Assembly (NCBI RefSeq): GCF_016907435.1
Contig: NZ_JAFBBZ010000001.1
Location: 1,178,001-1,242,000, forward strand
Length of the DNA stretch: 64,000 nucleotides
Source: Nocardioides salarius
Lineage (GTDB): Bacteria > Actinomycetota > Actinomycetes > Propionibacteriales > Nocardioidaceae
Direction of reading: 5' to 3'
Shown: positions 51,393 to 60,295 of the stretch, in pieces
Numbering within the stretch: the first letter of the stretch is position 1
Layout of the letters: each line of letters starts with the position of its first letter
Program-made: the position numbers and the translations under genes
The notes under the pieces: model-generated
Seen by the model: only the letters and a program-made list of their open reading frames with translations
Databases searched by the model: none
Told to the model about the DNA's origin: nothing

Positions 51393-52607
51393 TCACTCCA
51401 GGACGCGGTAGCCGTGCTCGCGCAGCCGCGCGAGCACGGTGTCGGAGTGCGCCGAGCCCCGCGTCTCGAGCTGCAGGTGCACCTCGACCTCGTCCATCGA
51501 CAGGGCCGGTGAGATCCGCTCGTGGGCGACCTCGAGGACGTTGGCGCCCGCGGCGCTGACCTCGGTGAGCAGCCGGGCCAGGCCGCCGGGGGCGTCGGGG
51601 ATGGTGACGTCGAGGTTGAGGTAGCGACCGGCGGCGGCCATGCCGTGCCGGATCACCTTGCCCAGCAGCAGCGGGTCGATGTTGCCGCCCGAGAGCACCG
51701 CCACCACCGGCGCCTCGAACGCGTCGGGGTGGTCGAGCAGGGCCGCGACCGCCGCCGCGCCGGCCGGCTCGCAGACCAGCTTGGCCCGCTCGGCCAGCGA
51801 CAGCACCGCCCGCGCCAGCGAGTCCTCGCTGACGGTGACGACGTCGTCGACGTGCTCGACCACCGCGGCGAAGGTCAGGTCGCCGGGCCGGCCCACGGCG
51901 ATGCCGTCGGCCATCGTGCGCATCACCGTCAACGGCGTCGGCCGGCCGGCCTCCAGCGAGCCCGGGTAGGCCGCGGCGTCCTTGGCCTGCACGCCCACGA
52001 CGCGTACGTCGGGGCGCAGCGCCTTGACGGCCAGGGCGACCCCGGCGAGCAGCCCGCCCCCGCCGGTGGGCACGACCACGGTGGCGACCTCGGGCAGCTG
52101 CTCGATGATCTCCAGGCCCACCGTGCCCTGCCCGGCCACCACGTCGGGGTGGTCGAAGGGATGAATCAGCACCGCGCCGGTGCGCTCGGCGAACTCGTGG
52201 GCCGCGACCAGCGCGTCCTCGAGGTACTGCCCGGAGAAGACCACGTCGGCGCCGTAGCCGCGGGTGGCGCGCTCCTTGGGGATCGGCGCGCCCTCAGGCA
52301 TGAAGACGGTGGCGGAGATGCCGAGCAGCTGCGCGGCCAGGGCCACGCCCTGGGCGTGGTTGCCGGCCGAGGCCGCGACGACGCCACGGGCCCGCTCCTC
52401 CTCGCTGAGCCGCGAGATGCGCACGTAGGCACCGCGGGCCTTGAACGAGCCGGTGCGCTGCAGGTTCTCGGCCTTCAGGCGCACCTCGCCGCCGACCAGC
52501 TCCGAGAGCCAGCGCGACTCCTCCATCGGCGTACGCACCGCGACGCCGGCGAGGACCTCGCGCGCGGCCTCGATGTCGGCGAGCCCGACGGTGGGCACCT
52601 CGCTCAC
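51393..52607 (-). CDS. ilvA: threonine ammonia-lyase (threonine dehydratase)
   Basis: The 404-residue PLP enzyme has the Lys motif RTGSFKARGAYVRI, ASAGNHAQGVALAA, the Gly-rich phosphate loop VVVPTGGGGLLAGVALA and VLSGGNIDP. A C-terminal ACT domain (about 330-404, LNLDVTIPDAPGGLARLLTEVSAAGANVLEVAHERI) senses an amino acid. It makes 2-oxobutyrate from threonine. The single ACT domain resembles the TdcB/short IlvA type. The GTG start at 52607 overlaps the transporter stop by four bases. Confidence 0.93.
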   Translation of the reverse strand: MSEVPTVGLADIEAAREVLAGVAVRTPMEESRWLSELVGGEVRLKAENLQRTGSFKARGAYVRISRLSEEERARGVVAASAGNHAQGVALAAQLLGISATVFMPEGAPIPKERATRGYGADVVFSGQYLEDALVAAHEFAERTGAVLIHPFDHPDVVAGQGTVGLEIIEQLPEVATVVVPTGGGGLLAGVALAVKALRPDVRVVGVQAKDAAAYPGSLEAGRPTPLTVMRTMADGIAVGRPGDLTFAAVVEHVDDVVTVSEDSLARAVLSLAERAKLVCEPAGAAAVAALLDHPDAFEAPVVAVLSGGNIDPLLLGKVIRHGMAAAGRYLNLDVTIPDAPGGLARLLTEVSAAGANVLEVAHERISPALSMDEVEVHLQLETRGSAHSDTVLARLREHGYRVLE

Positions 52608-53992
52608 GACGGCTCCCCCGCGACCGGGGCGTCGGCGTGCTCCTGCACGTCGACCGAGGCGGCGCTCTCGCCGTAGTCCTCGGCGAGCTCCTCCTCGGGG
52701 TCGTCGCCCGGGGCGGTGTTGGCGGCGAGGTGCTGCACCACGGCGTTGAGCGCCGCGGCCAGCGGCACCGCGACCAGGGCCCCGGCGATGCCGGCGACCA
52801 GCACGCCGGTGGCGATCGCGACGATCACCGCCAGCGGGTGCACCGAGACCCAGCGGCCCATCAGGAAGGGCTGCAGCACGTGGCCCTCGACCTGCTGGAC
52901 CACGATCACCCCGACCAGCATCAGCAGCGCGGCCACCGGCCCCTGGTCGACCAGCGCCACGAGGATCGCGACCGTGCCCGCGATGGTGGCACCGATCATC
53001 GGCACGAAGGCGCCCAGGAAGACCAGCACGCCGATGGCGGCCACGAAGGGCACCCCGAGGAACCAGGCCCAGCCGGCGATGCCGACGGCGTCGACGAGGG
53101 CGACCACGACGGTGGCCCGCACGAACTGGGTCAGCGAGATCCAGGCGACGCGACCCGAGGAGTCGACCCGGGGGCGGGCCACCCGCGGCGCGAGGCGCAC
53201 CAGCCACGACCAGATCCGCTGGCCGTCGGCCATGAAGAAGTAGGTGGAGAAGAGGACGATGAAGAAGCCGGCGAAGACGTGGGTCAGCGTGGTGCCCACC
53301 TCGGTGAGCCGGGTGACCACCTGGCCGTCGCTGGTCTGGTCGGTGATCAGGCGCTGTGCGTCGTTGATCCACCGGTCGACCTGGGAGTCGCTGGCGTTGA
53401 GCGGCCCGTCCTCGAGCCAGCCGCGGATCTGGCCCAGGCCGGCGACGGTCTGCTCTGCCAGGTCGGTGGCGCCGTTGGCCACCTGCTGGCCCACGAAGGT
53501 GAGCAGCGCGCTGACCGTGGCCAGCCCGCCCACCACGACCAGCAGCGCGGCGAGCCCGCGCGGCACCCGCAGCCGGGTCAGCAGGTCGACCGCGGGCACG
53601 GCCAGCGCCGTGACCAGCAGCGCGACCACGATCGGCAGCACGATCACCGAGAGGTAGCCGACGGTCCAGGCGATCACCGCGCCGGCCGCCACGATGACCA
53701 GGAAGCGCCATGCCCAGGCCGCCGCGAGCTCGACGCCCGGCGGCACGTGGGTGCGCGGGTAGGCGTCGGCCCCGCTGACCAGCTCGGGCGGGGTCAGCCG
53801 GCGCTCCCGCTCGTCGCGCAGCTGGCTCCACTGCTGGAAGAGCCGGTGCGCCAGGCCCTCCTCCTCCTCGACCGAGCGGGTGCGCAGGGCGCGCCGCCGC
53901 AGTCGCCCGCCGGGGGCCGGGGCCGCCGGGTCGGGCCGGGCCATCGCGACGTCGCCGGCGGGATCGGTGCCGGTCACCTCCTGCTCGTCCAC
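52604..53992 (-). CDS. AI-2E family transporter (UPF0118 membrane protein)
   Basis: The 462-residue protein has a charged N-terminal tail (about 75 residues) and about eight helices with the family blocks VGYLSVIVLPIVVALLVTALAVP, LIVQQVEGHVLQPFLMG-like VVQQVEGHVLQPFLMGRWVSVHPLAV and GALVAVPLAAALNAVVQHL. It probably exports a small hydrophilic compound. The AI-2 name is historical. The GTG at 53992 is favoured by TAGGTT (54000-54005) seven bases upstream. A TTG three codons earlier is less likely. Confidence 0.88.
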   Translation of the reverse strand: MDEQEVTGTDPAGDVAMARPDPAAPAPGGRLRRRALRTRSVEEEEGLAHRLFQQWSQLRDERERRLTPPELVSGADAYPRTHVPPGVELAAAWAWRFLVIVAAGAVIAWTVGYLSVIVLPIVVALLVTALAVPAVDLLTRLRVPRGLAALLVVVGGLATVSALLTFVGQQVANGATDLAEQTVAGLGQIRGWLEDGPLNASDSQVDRWINDAQRLITDQTSDGQVVTRLTEVGTTLTHVFAGFFIVLFSTYFFMADGQRIWSWLVRLAPRVARPRVDSSGRVAWISLTQFVRATVVVALVDAVGIAGWAWFLGVPFVAAIGVLVFLGAFVPMIGATIAGTVAILVALVDQGPVAALLMLVGVIVVQQVEGHVLQPFLMGRWVSVHPLAVIVAIATGVLVAGIAGALVAVPLAAALNAVVQHLAANTAPGDDPEEELAEDYGESAASVDVQEHADAPVAGEPS

Positions 53993-54043
53993 ACCGCTCA
54001 ACCTATGCGACGCGGACGGCGCGTCGGCGGCGCCGCACGCGGC

Positions 54044-55207
54044 TCATCCGAGCGCGCGGTCGAGGTCGGCGACCAGGTCCTCGGCGGTCTCGATGCCGAC
54101 CGAGAGCCGCACCAGGTCGGCGGGCACCTCGAGGTCGGTGCCGGCGACGCTGGCGTGGGTCATCCGCCCCGGGTGCTCGATGAGCGACTCGACGCCGCCC
54201 AACGACTCGCCCAGGGTGAAGACCTCGGTGCCCTCGCAGACCGCGAGCGCGGCCTGCTCGCCGCCGCTGACGCGGAAGGAGACCATGCCGCCGAAGCGCT
54301 TCATCTGGCGAGCAGCGATCTCGTGGCCGGGGTGCGAGGCGAGGCCGGGGTAGACGACCTGCTCGACCTTGGGGTGGTCGAGCAGGAAGTCGACGACCTT
54401 CTCGGCGTTGTCGCAGTGCCGGTCCATCCGCACGCCCAGGGTCTTGAGGCCGCGCAGGGTCAGCCAGGCGTCGAAGGGCCCGGCCACCGCGCCGATGGCG
54501 TTCTGGTGGAAGGCGACCTTGTCGGCGATCTGGAGGTCCCGCACGACCAGCGCGCCGCCGACCACGTCGGAGTGCCCGCCGCAGTACTTCGTGGTCGAGT
54601 GCAGCACCACGTCGGCGCCCAGGGTCAGCGGCTGCTGCAGGTAGGGCGAGGCGAAGGTGTTGTCGACGACCAGCAGCGCCCCGGCCTCGTGGGCGACGGC
54701 GGCCAGCGCCTCGATGTCGCCGATGGTCAGCAGCGGGTTGGTGGGCGTCTCGACCCACACGATCTTCGTCTGCCCGGGGCGGATCGCCGCGCGCACGGCG
54801 TCGACGTCGGAGACGGCCGCCGGGCTGTGCTCGAGGCCCCAGGCCTTCTCGACCTTGTCGAAGAGGCGGTAGGTGCCGCCGTACGCGTCGTCGGGGATGA
54901 CCACGTGGTCGCCGGGGGTGCACAGCGCACGCACCAGGGTGTCCTCGGCGGCCAGGCCGGAGGCGAAGGCGAAGCCGCGCTCGCCCTGCTCGAGCGCCGC
55001 GATGTTGCCCTCGAGCGCGGTGCGGGTGGGGTTGGCCGAGCGGGAGTACTCGTAGCCGCCCCGCAGGCCGCCGACGCCGTCCTGCTTGTAGGTCGACGTC
55101 GCGTAGATCGGCGGGATCACCGCCCCCGTCGTGGGGTCCGGCTCGTAGCCGGCGTGGATGGCGCGGGTCTCGAAGCCCGCCTTGGCCAGGTGCTGCTGCT
55201 CGCTCAC
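54044..55207 (-). CDS. metB: cystathionine gamma-synthase
   Basis: The 387-residue PLP enzyme of the Cys/Met family has the PLP Lys in [16 protein letters not shown], substrate segments [15 protein letters not shown] and [24 protein letters not shown], and [13 protein letters not shown]. It couples an activated homoserine with cysteine. A cystathionine gamma-lyase activity cannot be excluded from sequence. GTG start with TACCCT (55214-55219) six bases upstream. Confidence 0.9.
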   Translation of the reverse strand: MSEQQHLAKAGFETRAIHAGYEPDPTTGAVIPPIYATSTYKQDGVGGLRGGYEYSRSANPTRTALEGNIAALEQGERGFAFASGLAAEDTLVRALCTPGDHVVIPDDAYGGTYRLFDKVEKAWGLEHSPAAVSDVDAVRAAIRPGQTKIVWVETPTNPLLTIGDIEALAAVAHEAGALLVVDNTFASPYLQQPLTLGADVVLHSTTKYCGGHSDVVGGALVVRDLQIADKVAFHQNAIGAVAGPFDAWLTLRGLKTLGVRMDRHCDNAEKVVDFLLDHPKVEQVVYPGLASHPGHEIAARQMKRFGGMVSFRVSGGEQAALAVCEGTEVFTLGESLGGVESLIEHPGRMTHASVAGTDLEVPADLVRLSVGIETAEDLVADLDRALG

Positions 55208-55290
55208 CCGTCGAGGGTACTCACGCGGGAACCATCTGACCTCCCCCGGTGTTGTACCCCTCGGACACCCACCCCGAGGAGGACCACCGC

Positions 55291-55938
55291 ATGTTCTTCA
55301 CCCGCAAGCAGAGCGACCTGATCGCCCCCGAGCAGACCCTGCCCGGGCGCAGCGAGAGCCCCTGGCACCTCTCCGACCGGCACGTCGTCCTCGACTCCCC
55401 CGTCGTGACCGACCAGGCGCCCGCCGGCCACGAGGTCGCGGTCTTCGGGCTCGGCTGCTTCTGGGGCGCCGAGGAGCTGTACTGGAAGATGCCCGGGGTC
55501 TGGTCGACCTCCGTCGGGTACGCCGGCGGCGACACCCCGCACCCCTCCTACGAGGAGGTCTGCTCGGGGCGCACCAACCACACCGAGGCCGTGCGGGTGG
55601 TCTTCGACCCCGCCGTCGTCTCCTACGCCGACCTGGTCAAGGCGTTCTTCGAGGTGCACGACCCGACCCAGGGCATGCGTCAGGGCAACGACGTCGGCAC
55701 CCAATACCGCTCCGCGATCTACTGGACCACGCCCGAGCAGGAGCGCACCGCCCTCGAGCTGACCCGCGTGTACGGCGACGAGCTCGCCCGCCGCGGCCTC
55801 GACGAGATCACCACCGAGGTCCGTGAGGCGCCGACGTACTACTACGCCGAGGACGTGCACCAGCAGTACCTGGCCAAGAACCCCTACGGCTACCGCTGCC
55901 ACAGCAACACCGGGGTGCCCTTCCCCGAGACGGCCTGA
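55291..55938 (+). CDS. msrA: peptide-methionine (S)-S-oxide reductase
   Basis: The 215-residue MsrA has the catalytic motif [11 protein letters not shown] (C56), [39 protein letters not shown] and the C-terminal YHQQYL-like [23 protein letters not shown] with a resolving Cys. It repairs oxidised methionine. A strong gaggagga ribosome site lies about eight bases before the ATG, so this gene is leadered. Confidence 0.95.
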   Translation: MFFTRKQSDLIAPEQTLPGRSESPWHLSDRHVVLDSPVVTDQAPAGHEVAVFGLGCFWGAEELYWKMPGVWSTSVGYAGGDTPHPSYEEVCSGRTNHTEAVRVVFDPAVVSYADLVKAFFEVHDPTQGMRQGNDVGTQYRSAIYWTTPEQERTALELTRVYGDELARRGLDEITTEVREAPTYYYAEDVHQQYLAKNPYGYRCHSNTGVPFPETA

Positions 55939-55999
55939 GCCGCGCCCGATCCGTCCCATGCCCTGGTGGCGGCCGGCTCGTAGGCTTCGGTCAGGCCCG

Positions 56000-56430
56000 T
56001 GAGGGTTCGACCGGACCACCGCTGTGGACGGCTCGGACCTCCAGGCCTCTCCCTGGTGCAGGACCGGATTCGTCGCCGCTGCTGCGAGCGCGGCCTCGAG
56101 GCGTTCTTGCCGCTGGTGCTGGCCGACCACACGTTCGACGAGGACACCGTACTGGTCGGACACTCAGGTGGTGCAGCACTGCTGCTCGCCGTCTTGGAGC
56201 ACATCGAGGCGAGGGTGGACCAGGCGATCCTGGTCGCCGGCTACTGCACCCAGCCCGGCTCCGAGGACGAACCCGTCCTCCAGGACGCCTACGACTGGTC
56301 GGTGATCCGGGCCCACGTGCGCGACCTGTACGTCATCAACTCCCGCGAGGACCCCTACGGCTGCGACGACCAGCAGGGGCGCGCGACGTTCGACCGGGCC
56401 GGCGGCACGCAGATCGTCCGCGGCGGCTGA
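56000..56430 (+). pseudogene. broken RBBP9/YdeN-type serine hydrolase
   Basis: The middle of this frame is clear RBBP9-like hydrolase: LADHTFDEDTVLVGHSGGAALLLAVLEHI with the nucleophile elbow GHSGG, then DWSVIRAHVRDLYVINSREDPYGCDDQQGRATFDRAGGTQIV. The expected N-terminal strand and oxyanion loop are replaced by unrelated Arg/Cys-rich sequence, and the catalytic His region after about residue 143 is cut off by a stop. I read it as a decaying gene. It may still be translated but should be inactive. Confidence 0.55.
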
Positions 56431-56454
56431 CCGGGGCCGAGGCGCGACCGCCGC

Positions 56455-57198
56455 TCACGACGGCGGGTCGGCCAGCCACGACTCGAAGGTCACCGTCCCG
56501 AGGCGGGCGGTGTCGCCGGGAAGCAGCCCACCCGAGGCCATGGCCCGGCCAGCGGCTCCCGGCAGTCGGACACCGAGCACCGGTCGACGTCGACCCGAGG
56601 CGCGCACGACGCGACGGGCGAGCTCGACGAGCTGGTGCTCCTCCGGGCCGGCGATCTCTGGCCCCAGCCCCTGAGGCTCTCCCACGGCGGACCTCACGAG
56701 CTCTGCGGCCACCTCGACCGCCGCGACAGGCCGGATCCGCTGGCGGGGCAGCACGGCGACCGGTCCGGGGACCCTCGCCAGCAGCTGACCCGCGAACTCG
56801 TGGAACTGGGTCGCCCGCAGGATGGTCGCGGGCACGGCTCCCGACAGCGCGATCCGTTCCTGGCGCAGCTTGGCCTCGTAGTAGCCGAGGCCGACGCGAT
56901 CGACGCCGACGATCGACAGCACGACCAGGTGCCGGACGCCACCCCTGCGGCTCGAGTCGACCAGGCGCCCCGTCGCGGCCTCGAAGAAGCCGACAGCGCT
57001 GCTGCGTCGCGTCGTGACGACGTTGCTGACGTCGATGACGGCCTCGGCTCCTGCCATCGCCTCGTCCAGCCCCGTCCCCGTCACGAGGTCGACCCCCCGA
57101 CCCCGCGCCAGGACCACCGGCGTGTGCCCGAGCGCCGACAGCTCCGCGACGACGTACCGCCCGACGACGCCCGTTCCCCCAGCGACGACGACCCTCAT
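56455..57198 (-). CDS. NAD(P)-binding SDR-like protein (NmrA/YwnB type)
   Basis: The 247-residue protein starts with the Rossmann motif VVAGGTGVVGRYVVAELSALGH, then VIDVSNVV, HLVVLSIVGVDRVGLGYYEAKLRQE (Tyr and Lys present) and ATILRATQFHEFAGQLL. This is the atypical extended SDR group. A ggaggg ribosome site is six bases before the ATG. Substrate unknown. Confidence 0.8.
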   Translation of the reverse strand: MRVVVAGGTGVVGRYVVAELSALGHTPVVLARGRGVDLVTGTGLDEAMAGAEAVIDVSNVVTTRRSSAVGFFEAATGRLVDSSRRGGVRHLVVLSIVGVDRVGLGYYEAKLRQERIALSGAVPATILRATQFHEFAGQLLARVPGPVAVLPRQRIRPVAAVEVAAELVRSAVGEPQGLGPEIAGPEEHQLVELARRVVRASGRRRPVLGVRLPGAAGRAMASGGLLPGDTARLGTVTFESWLADPPS

Positions 57199-57254
57199 GA
57201 TCTGCCCTCCCGGCGTGGTGGCGGCGGCCCGCCAGGACGAGCAGCAGACTAGCC

Positions 57255-57545
57255 GTGGCCTTCGGCACCAAGACCGCGCTCACCGCCGCGGCGCTGGGCG
57301 CGACGGCGTACTCGCGCTCGCTCGGGCGCACCGTCTCGGAGCACCGCGACGTGCCGGCGGAGTCCGGCACCACACCGCTCGACCAGACACCCCCGCACGT
57401 CGCGCAGGCCCAGCGCCGGCTGTCCACGCTGCAGTGGGTCGTGCCGGCCCTCACCGGTGCGGTCGTCCTGGTCAGCGCCTACGCCGGCGAGCAGCAGCGC
57501 GCCAGCGAACAGCGACGCGGGCTGCGCAAGCGCCTGGTCGGCTGA
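57255..57545 (+). CDS. small membrane protein, unknown function
   Basis: The 96-residue protein has a weak N-terminal hydrophobic stretch (about 5-20) and a clear transmembrane helix (about 60-78, QWVVPALTGAVVLVSAYAG) followed by a basic tail (RRGLRKRLVG). GTG start. It precedes the ABC1 kinase by 38 bases on the same strand. No named family recognised. Confidence 0.6.
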   Translation: MAFGTKTALTAAALGATAYSRSLGRTVSEHRDVPAESGTTPLDQTPPHVAQAQRRLSTLQWVVPALTGAVVLVSAYAGEQQRASEQRRGLRKRLVG

Positions 57546-57583
57546 GCACGGGCTCGTTTGTCGGGCCGGGTGACAATGGGCCC

Positions 57584-58918
57584 ATGAGCGACATGCCGCG
57601 CAAGGCGTTCGGGCGGACCGCACGTCTGGCGGCACTGCCGCTGGGCTACGCCGGGCGCAACGCGATCGGGTTCGGCAAGCGCCTGGGTGGTCGCCCGGCC
57701 GAGGCGGTGGTGAGCGAGATCCAGATGCGCACCGCCGAGCAGCTCTTCCGCACCCTGGGCGAGCTCAAGGGCGGGGCGATGAAGTTCGGCCAGGCGCTGT
57801 CGGTGCTCGAGTCGGCGCTGCCCGACGAGCTGGCGGCGCCCTACCGCGAGCAGCTGACCAGGCTGCAGGACTCCGCTCCCCCGATGCCGACCCAGACCGT
57901 GCGCGACACGCTCGCGCGCGACCTGGGCGCCGACTGGCAGGACCAGCTGGTCTGGCTCGACGGCGGGCCGACAGCGGCCGCCTCGATCGGGCAGGTGCAC
58001 AAGGGCCGCTGGCACGACGGCCGCGAGGTCGCGGTCAAGGTGCAGTACCCCCGCGCCGGCGAGGCGCTGCGCTCCGACCTGCGCCAGCTGGCCCGCGTCG
58101 CGCGCAGCATCGGGCCCCTGGTGCCCGGCCTCGACGTGAAGCCGCTCGTCGCCGAGATGCAGGCGCGGATGGAGGAGGAGCTCGACTACGACCTCGAGGC
58201 CTCCGCCCAGCGTGCCTTCGCCGCGGCGTACGCCGGTGACCCCGACATCGTGGTGCCCGACGTGGTGGCCCACGGCCCGGCGACGCTGGTCACCGAGTGG
58301 CTCGACTCGACCTCGTCGCTGGCCAAGGTCATCGCGGAGGGCACCCAGGAGGAGCGCGACCGCTTCGGCGACCTGTTCACCCGGTTCCTGCTCGGCGCCC
58401 CCGGCCTGACCGGGATGCTGCACGCCGACCCGCACCCCGGCAACTTCCGGGTCGTGCCCGGCATCGACGGCGGGCCGCTGCGGATGGGCGTGCTCGACTA
58501 CGGCGCCGTCGCGCGGCTGCCCGACGGGCTGCCGACCGCCATGGGCACGCTGATCCGGATCGCCAGCATCGAGGACGACGCGACGCTGCTCGAGGGGCTG
58601 CGCGAGGAGGGCTTCGTCAAGCCCGGTGTCAGCATCGGCTCGCGCGAGCTGCTCGACTACCTCGCCCCGTTCGTGGAGCCGGCGCGCACCGAGCGCTTCC
58701 AGTTCACGCGGGCCTGGATGCAGGAGCAGTTCCAGCGCATCAACGACCCCCGGAACCCGTCGTTCACGGTGGCGATGAAGATCAACCTGCCGCCGTCGTA
58801 CCTGCTCATCCACCGCACCTGGCTCGGAGCGGTCGGCATCCTCTCCCAGCTCGAGGCCGACGTGGCCTTCGGCGAGATCCTGCGCGAGCTGCTGCCGGGC
58901 TTCGCCGAGCCGGTCTAG
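57584..58918 (+). CDS. ABC1/AarF (UbiB-like) atypical kinase
   Basis: The 444-residue protein shows ABC1 motifs: LGELKGGAMKFGQALSVLE (KxGQ-type), AAASIGQVHKGRW Ala-rich loop, VAVKVQYP Lys, EELDYDLEA and LHADPHPGNFRV with DYGAVARL. These kinases act in lipid/quinone metabolism. In an actinobacterium without ubiquinone the substrate is unclear. GACAAT at 57572-57577 ends six bases before the ATG. It overlaps the next gene tail to tail by four bases. Confidence 0.9.
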   Translation: MSDMPRKAFGRTARLAALPLGYAGRNAIGFGKRLGGRPAEAVVSEIQMRTAEQLFRTLGELKGGAMKFGQALSVLESALPDELAAPYREQLTRLQDSAPPMPTQTVRDTLARDLGADWQDQLVWLDGGPTAAASIGQVHKGRWHDGREVAVKVQYPRAGEALRSDLRQLARVARSIGPLVPGLDVKPLVAEMQARMEEELDYDLEASAQRAFAAAYAGDPDIVVPDVVAHGPATLVTEWLDSTSSLAKVIAEGTQEERDRFGDLFTRFLLGAPGLTGMLHADPHPGNFRVVPGIDGGPLRMGVLDYGAVARLPDGLPTAMGTLIRIASIEDDATLLEGLREEGFVKPGVSIGSRELLDYLAPFVEPARTERFQFTRAWMQEQFQRINDPRNPSFTVAMKINLPPSYLLIHRTWLGAVGILSQLEADVAFGEILRELLPGFAEPV

Positions 58919-59586
58919 GGCCGCTGCGGGGCGACAGCGCCCAGCAGGGCCTCCAGGGCGGGCTCGGCCTGGTCGCCGTCGAAGACGTGCTGCGCGTGGG
59001 CGGAGCCCGGCAGCAGCAGCACGTCGTTGTCGCCGGGCGCGCTCTCGGCCAGCTCGGTGGCGACGTCGGCGACGCTCTCGTCCTCGCTGGCGATGAAGAG
59101 CTTGGGCTGGTCGCCGAGGCCCTCGACGGTGCTGTTGGCCGACAGCGTCACGACCTGGTCGACCAGGTCGGGGTCCTGGGCGAGCAGGCGCAGGGCGGCG
59201 TCGGCGCCGGCGCTGCCCCCGACCAGGGCGACGCTCTCGGCGCCCTCGTCCCTCAACCGGTCCACCGCCGCCGTCATCGCCTCGGGCGTCAGGTCCTCGA
59301 CCGCGACGACGCTGTTGCCCTGGTCGGCCATCGCCTCGGCCTGGTCCTGCCAGCTCGCGGCGTCGAACGCCGCGCCGTGCGCGAGCACGACGCCGTACGA
59401 GCCGTCGCCCCAGCGCAGCGCGTCGCCGTCGTCGACCAGCGAGATCCGCTCGCCGCTGGACTCCCCACCGGTGGCGCCGGTGGACGGGGCGGGCTCGTCC
59501 GTGCCGCACGCGAGGAGCGCCGTCAGGAGCATGGCGAGCACCGCGGTCATGAGGGGGCGGCGGGGACGCAGGATCGCAGATGGCAT
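58915..59586 (-). CDS. alpha/beta hydrolase-like lipoprotein
   Basis: The 223-residue protein has a lipoprotein signal with Cys in LLTALLACGTDE and a Ser/Gly-rich linker. A small alpha/beta hydrolase core follows: VVLAHGAAFDAASW, VALVGGSAGADAAL (nucleophile elbow GGSAG), PKLFIASEDESVA and LPGSAHAQHVF with His. It should act outside the membrane on an unknown ester or peptide. TACGGT at 59593-59598 ends six bases before the ATG. Confidence 0.8.
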   Translation of the reverse strand: MPSAILRPRRPLMTAVLAMLLTALLACGTDEPAPSTGATGGESSGERISLVDDGDALRWGDGSYGVVLAHGAAFDAASWQDQAEAMADQGNSVVAVEDLTPEAMTAAVDRLRDEGAESVALVGGSAGADAALRLLAQDPDLVDQVVTLSANSTVEGLGDQPKLFIASEDESVADVATELAESAPGDNDVLLLPGSAHAQHVFDGDQAEPALEALLGAVAPQRP

Positions 59587-59653
59587 CTGCCCACCGTAGG
59601 TCGTGGGCCGCGCCGGGTCGCCCGGCACGGGCCTGGGCACCGGCAGCCGCGGA

Positions 59654-59709
59654 CTTGTCAGGGAGCTCCTGCGCTTGATGGGTGTTGCAACCCCTGACAA
59701 GCGCAGGAG
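59654..59709. other. interleaved inverted repeats (mutually exclusive hairpins)
   Basis: Arm A CTTGTCAGGG (59654-59663) pairs with A' CCCTGACAAG (59692-59701). Arm B CTCCTGCGCTTG (59666-59677) pairs with B' CAAGCGCAGGAG (59698-59709). A' and B' share CAAG, and B' also overlaps the left arm of the palindrome at 59704-59733. Only one of these pairings can exist at a time. Confidence 0.65.
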
Positions 59710-59733
59710 TCCCCGGCCGGCCGGGGACTCCTG
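59704..59733. terminator. perfect 30-bp palindrome, terminator of the DinB gene
   Basis: CAGGAGTCCCCGG and its complement meet at a central CCGG, giving up to 13 paired bases. It lies 10 bases after the DinB stop (minus strand). Confidence 0.7.
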
Positions 59734-59742
59734 CAGGCCGGC

Positions 59743-60270
59743 TCAGAGGCCGGTGGCGCCATCGACCGACTCGCGGATCAGGTCGGCGTGACCCGCGTGG
59801 CGGGCGTACTCCTCGACCAGGTGCAGGAGGATCCAGCGCAGGCTGGCCGCCTCGCCGTGGCGCTCGACGACGGCGAGGGTGTCGAGGCCACCGGCGGCCA
59901 GGGCCCGGTCGATCCCCTCGTCGGCGGCGCGCACCGCGGCCTCGTGCAGGGCCAGCAGCTCGTCGGCCGTCCGCCCGGCGGCGCGGTGCCAGTCCTGGTC
60001 GGGGTCGGCCGCCCAGTCGATGCTGCGCCACGGCTCGGCCGGCTGGTCGCCGTGCAGCACGTGGCCGCACCAGTAGTCCTCGACGAAGGCGAGGTGCGAG
60101 AGCATCCCGCCGAGCGTCATGGGGCTCGGCGCCAGCGCCTGGTCGAGCTGCTCGGCGGTGAGGCCCTCGACCTGGCGGCGCAGGGTCGCCCGGAAGTAGG
60201 CCAGGAAGGAGCGCACCGCGCTCACCTCGTCGGCGACGAACGGGATCTCGGGCAGCGGGGTCGGGGTCAC
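59743..60270 (-). CDS. DinB/DUF664 family protein
   Basis: The 175-residue four-helix protein has the DUF664 pattern RSFLAYFRATLRRQVEGLTAEQLDQAL, TLGGMLSHLAFVEDYWCGHVLHG and LRWILLHLVEEYARHAGHADLIRESVDG. The three conserved His (SHL, LHL, HAGHAD) bind a metal. Many members are mycothiol- or bacillithiol-dependent transferases. The GTG at 60270 is favoured by TAGCGT (60278-60283) seven bases upstream, rather than the GTG at 60279. Confidence 0.88.
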   Translation of the reverse strand: MTPTPLPEIPFVADEVSAVRSFLAYFRATLRRQVEGLTAEQLDQALAPSPMTLGGMLSHLAFVEDYWCGHVLHGDQPAEPWRSIDWAADPDQDWHRAAGRTADELLALHEAAVRAADEGIDRALAAGGLDTLAVVERHGEAASLRWILLHLVEEYARHAGHADLIRESVDGATGL

Positions 60271-60295
60271 CGCGCCCACGCTAGTGGCCGACCGC

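Noticed and set aside
50987..51512. Small open frames through the 51-kb repeats
   Set aside because: Same reason as at 33 kb. They are translations of the repeat family and overlap greA and ilvA.
53993..54001. TTG start for the AI-2E transporter
   Set aside because: It would overlap the putative TAGGTT -10. The GTG at 53992 has the usual 7-base spacing.
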